Source: Pardosa pseudoannulata (taxonomy: Eukaryota > Arthropoda > Arachnida > Araneae > Lycosidae). Taken from it: a stretch of DNA of 64,000 nucleotides. Below, in pieces: positions 60,442-64,000 of this stretch. The position numbers and the translations under genes were made by a program. The notes beneath the pieces are model-generated. The model was given only the letters and a program-made list of their open reading frames with translations. It searched no databases and was not told the origin of the DNA. The stretch lies in NCBI GenBank assembly GCA_032207245.1, contig CM063501.1, forward strand, positions 82,625,168-82,689,167. Reading direction: 5' to 3'. Numbering within the stretch: the first letter of the stretch is position 1; every line of letters begins with the position of its first letter.

Positions 60442-60785
60442 ATATATATATATATATATAGTTTACGAATATACATATATATAATATCATTTAAGCAAGG
60501 ATAAATTAAAAGTTAATTTTAAATTTAAATTGATTTTTTTAATCAACCTTCCCATTCTGTGGTTCCGCATCGACTGATGTAAAAACTAGTTTTCATTTGA
60601 CTAATTTTTTCTAGAATCTATGTATTAGACGAAAACACTTCGTATACAAGAATACTTCGTATTCTTGTATATACCGTTATTTTTGTACCCACAGACAAAC
60701 CATGTTGTTACACTAACTCGTATTAGTATGTGCTCAAGTATCAATCGTCAGAAAACGCACTAGTACGTGTCCCGCATACAATGTG
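60106..60785. mobile_element. TTAA-flanked element P9 containing a TA-rich tract
   Basis: It lies between TTAA at 60102-60105 and 60786-60789. Termini CACATTGTGTGCGGG and CACATTGTATGCGGG match at 14 of 15. The right side shares about 110 bp with the element end at 32656. A 13-bp perfect hairpin TATACAAGAATAC/GTATTCTTGTATA lies at 60643-60671. It is 680 bp and non-coding. TTAA duplication suggests the piggyBac superfamily; the terminus lacks the usual CCC. Confidence 0.85.
60272..60481. repeat. (AC)n-(AT)n compound microsatellite
   Basis: An AC tract followed by about 180 bp of interrupted TA repeats. The Ile/Tyr repeat ORFs on the minus strand here are artefacts. Confidence 0.97.
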
Positions 60786-60789
60786 TTAA

Positions 60790-61410
60790 TATGATCCATT
60801 CTATATTATAGCAGAAGAGTAAGGTGTAATTTGAGAGTTTCAGTCCAATGATTAGCAAGTTTGATGATAAGAGACTGTAAGTTGGAATCCAATCCGTGAC
60901 CTTGGTATTTATATTAAATACTTATTTCTTATATAATTATTCATAGAATTATTTATATAATATTTGTTTTATATTTATATGCTTATTTTAATGCAGTAAA
61001 TAGTACATCACAAAGAACGAGAATCAACATTAAGCGCTTAACACATAGCGTAGGGTTGCTTTTTCCAATTTCCAGTTTCTAGGCGTTCTTTGAGAGAAAG
61101 AATTAAACATTTATGAACAGCTTTTAAATGTGTCAACTTTACGTAACATTAAATTAAGAAAACAATATTTACAAGTTAAATTATTACTAGTTATTTAAAG
61201 TTTAAAAACTCAACTTGTATAAAGAAATCGAAACTAAAGTATGGCGTTATAAACGTAAATTTTCTTGGTTCCTATGTTAAGTGCAAAGTATAAAACCATG
61301 AACAAAATATATAATCAGTTGCAGAACAAAATTATAAAATAAAAATGACTCAAAGTGTTTTCGTATTAAATCGTAACTGTTCAATTATATTCATTAGTTT
61401 AAACGAACTA
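60790..61410. other. No feature recognised
   Basis: AT-rich sequence. TTAACACATAGCGTAGGG at 61029 resembles one P9 terminus but has no partner. Confidence 0.35.
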
Positions 61411-62189
61411 CAGTGGAATCTGCTTAATTGGATCGCGGTTAATGTTATCAATCGGTTATTATTATCGAAATCACTTCGCTCCGATTTTCTCTATTCGTCT
61501 AAAATTGCTTTACGTGATCATTACATCGGTTAATAGGATAAGTTTTCGAACCTCATTTTAACTAGCAAAGTAATATTCACATATATTCCGAAGGAACCCA
61601 TTCTTTTCATTCCCTTCACTATTTTTTGAATTTCCAAGAATTCTCCTCTTCAACCTAGGAAAAGGAATAAACAAAGGAGTGGGATTTTACGCGTTTCTGG
61701 AATTTTTTATAAATACGGACACCCTGTTGGTGGTCAGTGGTTGTTAGATAAGCAAAAAGTAACACATTAGTATCGGAACTGAGAAGGAGCGTATGCACAT
61801 TTTATGCAGCTTACATGCAGCTTGTCGATATGGAAGCCAGAAAGCGAAATGATTTAACATTAAAACAAAAGATCGAAATTTTAAATCGTTATGACAGGTT
61901 GATTATGATTAAGAACAATTTATCAAGGAGCTTCGTAGAAAAAACTTTAGACAGTAGACAATTGATCAATTTTTTTTTATTTATGTATATATTTCTTATG
62001 TTTTAAAAGATAATATACAGTACATAAATATAAGTTGTGTTTTTTCATTTTGTTTAGAAATTTAGTTTGTGTGAATTTAAGGTGTGGAGTAAATTTATCT
62101 AATTTTGTATATCGTTTATTGTTTATCAATAGGTTATTGTTTTCAAAATCACGGTGTCGCATACTGATCATATTAAGCGGAGTCCACTG
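61411..62189 (+). mobile_element. pogo/Tigger-type DNA transposon remnant with both ends
   Basis: It is flanked by TA dinucleotides. The left end CAGTGGAATCTGCTTAAT and the reversed right end CAGTGGACTCCGCTTAAT match at 16 of 18. CAGTG(G/A) ends and TA duplication are typical of the pogo group. A frame from about 61830 reads KRNDLTLKQKIEILNRY, the N-terminal helix-turn-helix (CENP-B/Psq type) of Tigger transposases. It is then lost by frameshift, and the DDE domain is deleted. Subterminal copies of TTATCAATMGGTTATT occur near both ends. Length 779 bp. Confidence 0.92.
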
Positions 62190-62527
62190 TATATATTATG
62201 TAGAATTTTGTAACATGTATTATCTATTTACTGATTTCTTTAATTTTAATATAAGGTTTTGCATAGTTGTTTTGTTCACCTTTATCCTAAAAATTTAGCT
62301 CTCTTCATTTTGTTTTTAAATTAAATTGTAGTCTCTTTTTTTTTTGTTGATGGGCTTTCTTCACACTGGTCTCCTTTGTGTTTGTGAATTTCAAACTGTA
62401 TTACAACTTCTATCTGCATTTAAATACTTTGTATAACATTTTCTAAGGAATGTAGCTGGTGACAAGTGGTTTGTATTTTACTTCTTTTCATTACAAGTGG
62501 CATTTCACCTGAAAAGTATTGGCCTAT
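62190..62527. other. No feature recognised
   Basis: AT-rich flank between the Tigger element and a SINE. Confidence 0.35.
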
Positions 62528-62705
62528 CGATGGCCGATTTGTTAAGGTGCTGGCCTTCGGTACCAGAGTTCGTGGGTTCGAATCCTACAGTGGCATGGAT
62601 TATCGTAGCCATTCGGAATCGGCTTTAAGCAGTAGGTCCCGGTCTCATTAGCCCTCGTGTTGCAAAAAAGTATACCGTAGCACTCCAAACCAAACCAAAC
62701 CAAAC
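62528..62705 (+). mobile_element. tRNA-derived SINE, family A, well preserved
   Basis: A box TGGCCGATTTGTTAAGG, B box GGGTTCGAATCC, complete body and a CCAAA-repeat tail (CAAACCAAACCAAACCAAAC). No certain target duplication was found. Confidence 0.92.
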
Positions 62706-62939
62706 CTGATAAATATTGAGGATATTGTCCCAGATAATATCAAAATGGCATTTACAAACTACGTATATCCATTTCGTTTGTATGATATTCAGGCAGTATC
62801 AAGACTCCCCATTGTTCAGAGCACGTGCCAAATCAGCTGATTGGAAATCCCACCTGTTGCCAGTTTACAATAGCATGGCGTCGCACAGTCTGGGATGTTG
62901 ACAGTTGGATTGAATAGGCTTTATGCCCCTGAAGGGTCA

Positions 62940-63520
62940 TGTTAGTGAATCCTCGATTATTCCGGAATCGGAACAGCTAGTTAATGGAAATTCAACTAAA
63001 AAACTAGCTGTAACCGTAACTGGAGTTTTCAGGTAATTGGAATCGTAAGTGACCAAAAAACGGTTGGCGGGACCGTAACTGACCCTCAGGTATAAAAAGC
63101 CAAGAATTTTGCGACTCGGGGCTTTTAGATATTTTTCGAAGGTCCTTTGACCTCTTTGAGGTTTTCGTTTCTTTTGAGTGCAGCCAGTTTTTTTTAGTGA
63201 TTGCGTTCGGGAGACTCGTAAAGTATATAAGTACATATAAGGAGCGGCAGGGTCTCGGATACCAAACGGGGGATAGACTGGGTTGCATTGCACCCTGGAA
63301 GAGCCTCCCCATTTGTGAGATTATTTAATCTTTTTTTTTCCCTACTGTGATCGTCGTGGCAACTCAGTGCCAGCCGAAAATCTTCTACATTTCTACTTCT
63401 TTTGGGGAGAATTAGAATCCCGTTGTATATATAACCGTATTTACTCCAGAAAGAATAAAAGTAATTTCCAATTTTATGGTGACTGTGATCCTTCCTCAAA
63501 CTACCTCTTTACTCGAGAAC
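62940..63520 (+). mobile_element. Possible solo LTR
   Basis: A GC-richer block begins TGTTAGTGAATCC. It has a TATA box (GGTATAAAAAGCC, 63088-63100), a likely transcription start region downstream, and an AATAAA at about 63456. This is the order expected of a retroviral-type LTR promoter and polyadenylation site. The right edge (...CA) and a target duplication could not be fixed, and no internal coding region is present. The overlapping minus-strand ORFs (up to 118 codons) have no recognised family. Confidence 0.4.
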
Positions 63521-63540
63521 ATTGAATTCATCACAGCAGT

Positions 63541-63593
63541 TATAGAGTGTATACTCTAAAGAGTGTATTACTCTATAGAGTGTATTACTCTAA
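63541..63593. repeat. Short palindromic tandem repeat
   Basis: About three repeats of AGAGTGTATTACTCT, each nearly its own inverse complement. Confidence 0.85.
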
Positions 63594-64000
63594 ATATACT
63601 ATGCACTCAAATGAATTTTTAAATGGTAATCAAATAACTACCATATATGATGTCTACACCATAGAGTTAGAGAAATTAGTCGGACAGAATCAACTTTAAT
63701 TCTAACAAACACAGCTCAAATGTTTTATATCCGGTTACAAAATCAATGCCAATTTTTTGTCTTTCTTTATGATTTGAAATATTATGCAAGTAGCGTAATT
63801 GCTATGATTTACTCTTATTGAGAACATACAAATTATTAAAATGTTTAAAATATTTTTTACTGACATTGTGCATTATAGTAATCTATACCCTCGTACATCT
63901 ATACCCTATGCTTAATACATTAATAATGTATTAAGCAGTAAAATTCTTCTTCTTCTTCATTCTATTAAAGTGTGTTTGATGACATGGTGGAAATTAGTTG
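63594..64000. other. No gene; one perfect hairpin
   Basis: CTTAATACATTAATAATGTA then TTAAG (63911-63935) forms an 11-bp stem with a 3-base loop. Nothing else recognised. Confidence 0.5.

Noticed and set aside
60182..60490. Overlapping minus-strand ORFs of about 100 codons
   Set aside because: They are Ile/Tyr repeats translated from a TA/AC microsatellite.
61029..61046. A second P9-type TTAA element
   Set aside because: Only one imperfect terminus was seen and no partner end.
62937..63499. Three overlapping minus-strand ORFs (up to 118 codons) as genes
   Set aside because: No recognised domain; the block is better explained by a GC-richer, possibly LTR, sequence read on the opposite strand.

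Overview
This window looks like AT-rich (roughly 70% A+T by eye) nuclear DNA of an animal, probably an arthropod and perhaps an arachnid. The evidence is indirect: no complete gene, very long low-complexity and TA-rich stretches, tRNA-derived SINEs, rolling-circle (Helitron-like) elements, and decayed mariner, pogo/Tigger, piggyBac and LINE relics. The species cannot be named from the sequence. No ORF looks like an intact host gene; the longest, about 200 codons, is mostly the tail of a 5'-truncated LINE. The window is best read as intergenic or deep intronic DNA. At most three short stretches (23415-23559, 49928-50084 and, weakly, 46629-46874 on the minus strand) have exon-like splice signals.

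Layout. 0-6.2 kb: a TTAA-flanked piggyBac-like MITE, Helitron H1, a 400-bp tandem duplication and two adjacent perfect hairpins. 6.6-16.2 kb: SINEs of two families, a GC-richer block at 7.7-8.6 kb, a possible non-coding conserved block at 12.4-13.0 kb, and Helitron H2. 16.4-18.4 kb: local tandem repeats. 18.8-21.8 kb: a segmental tandem duplication carrying a piggyBac-like element, a LINE with an exact 15-bp target duplication, and partial Helitron H4. 21.9-30.4 kb: SINEs, four copies (one further out at 34 kb) of an unclassified dispersed repeat, a mariner relic and two MITEs. 30.7-35.6 kb: a 504-bp tandem duplication split by Helitron H5, then several piggyBac-like elements. 35.9-43.5 kb: a Tigger-like scrap, a SINE, a piggyBac N-terminal relic, an inverted 8.3-kb-family repeat split by a 1.1-kb TIR element, and Helitron H3. 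44.4-50.1 kb: a 169-bp tandem repeat, an RTE-like LINE tail, and two more TTAA elements. 50.4-52.8 kb: a large inverted repeat whose left arm received a SINE. 53.1-59.5 kb: a three-unit tandem array of about 1.85 kb, bounded by SINEs, with Helitron H6 in unit 1. 59.5-64 kb: a TA-rich TTAA element, a Tigger element with both termini, a SINE and a possible solo LTR.

Two themes stand out. First, at least seven different terminal-repeat types of TTAA-flanked elements lie within 64 kb, and several still encode recognisable scraps of piggyBac transposase. Second, local duplications preserve unoccupied paralogous sites, so Helitron insertion between A and T without target duplication can be read directly at H5 and H6 (and the 5' end at H4), and one SINE insertion can be read the same way.
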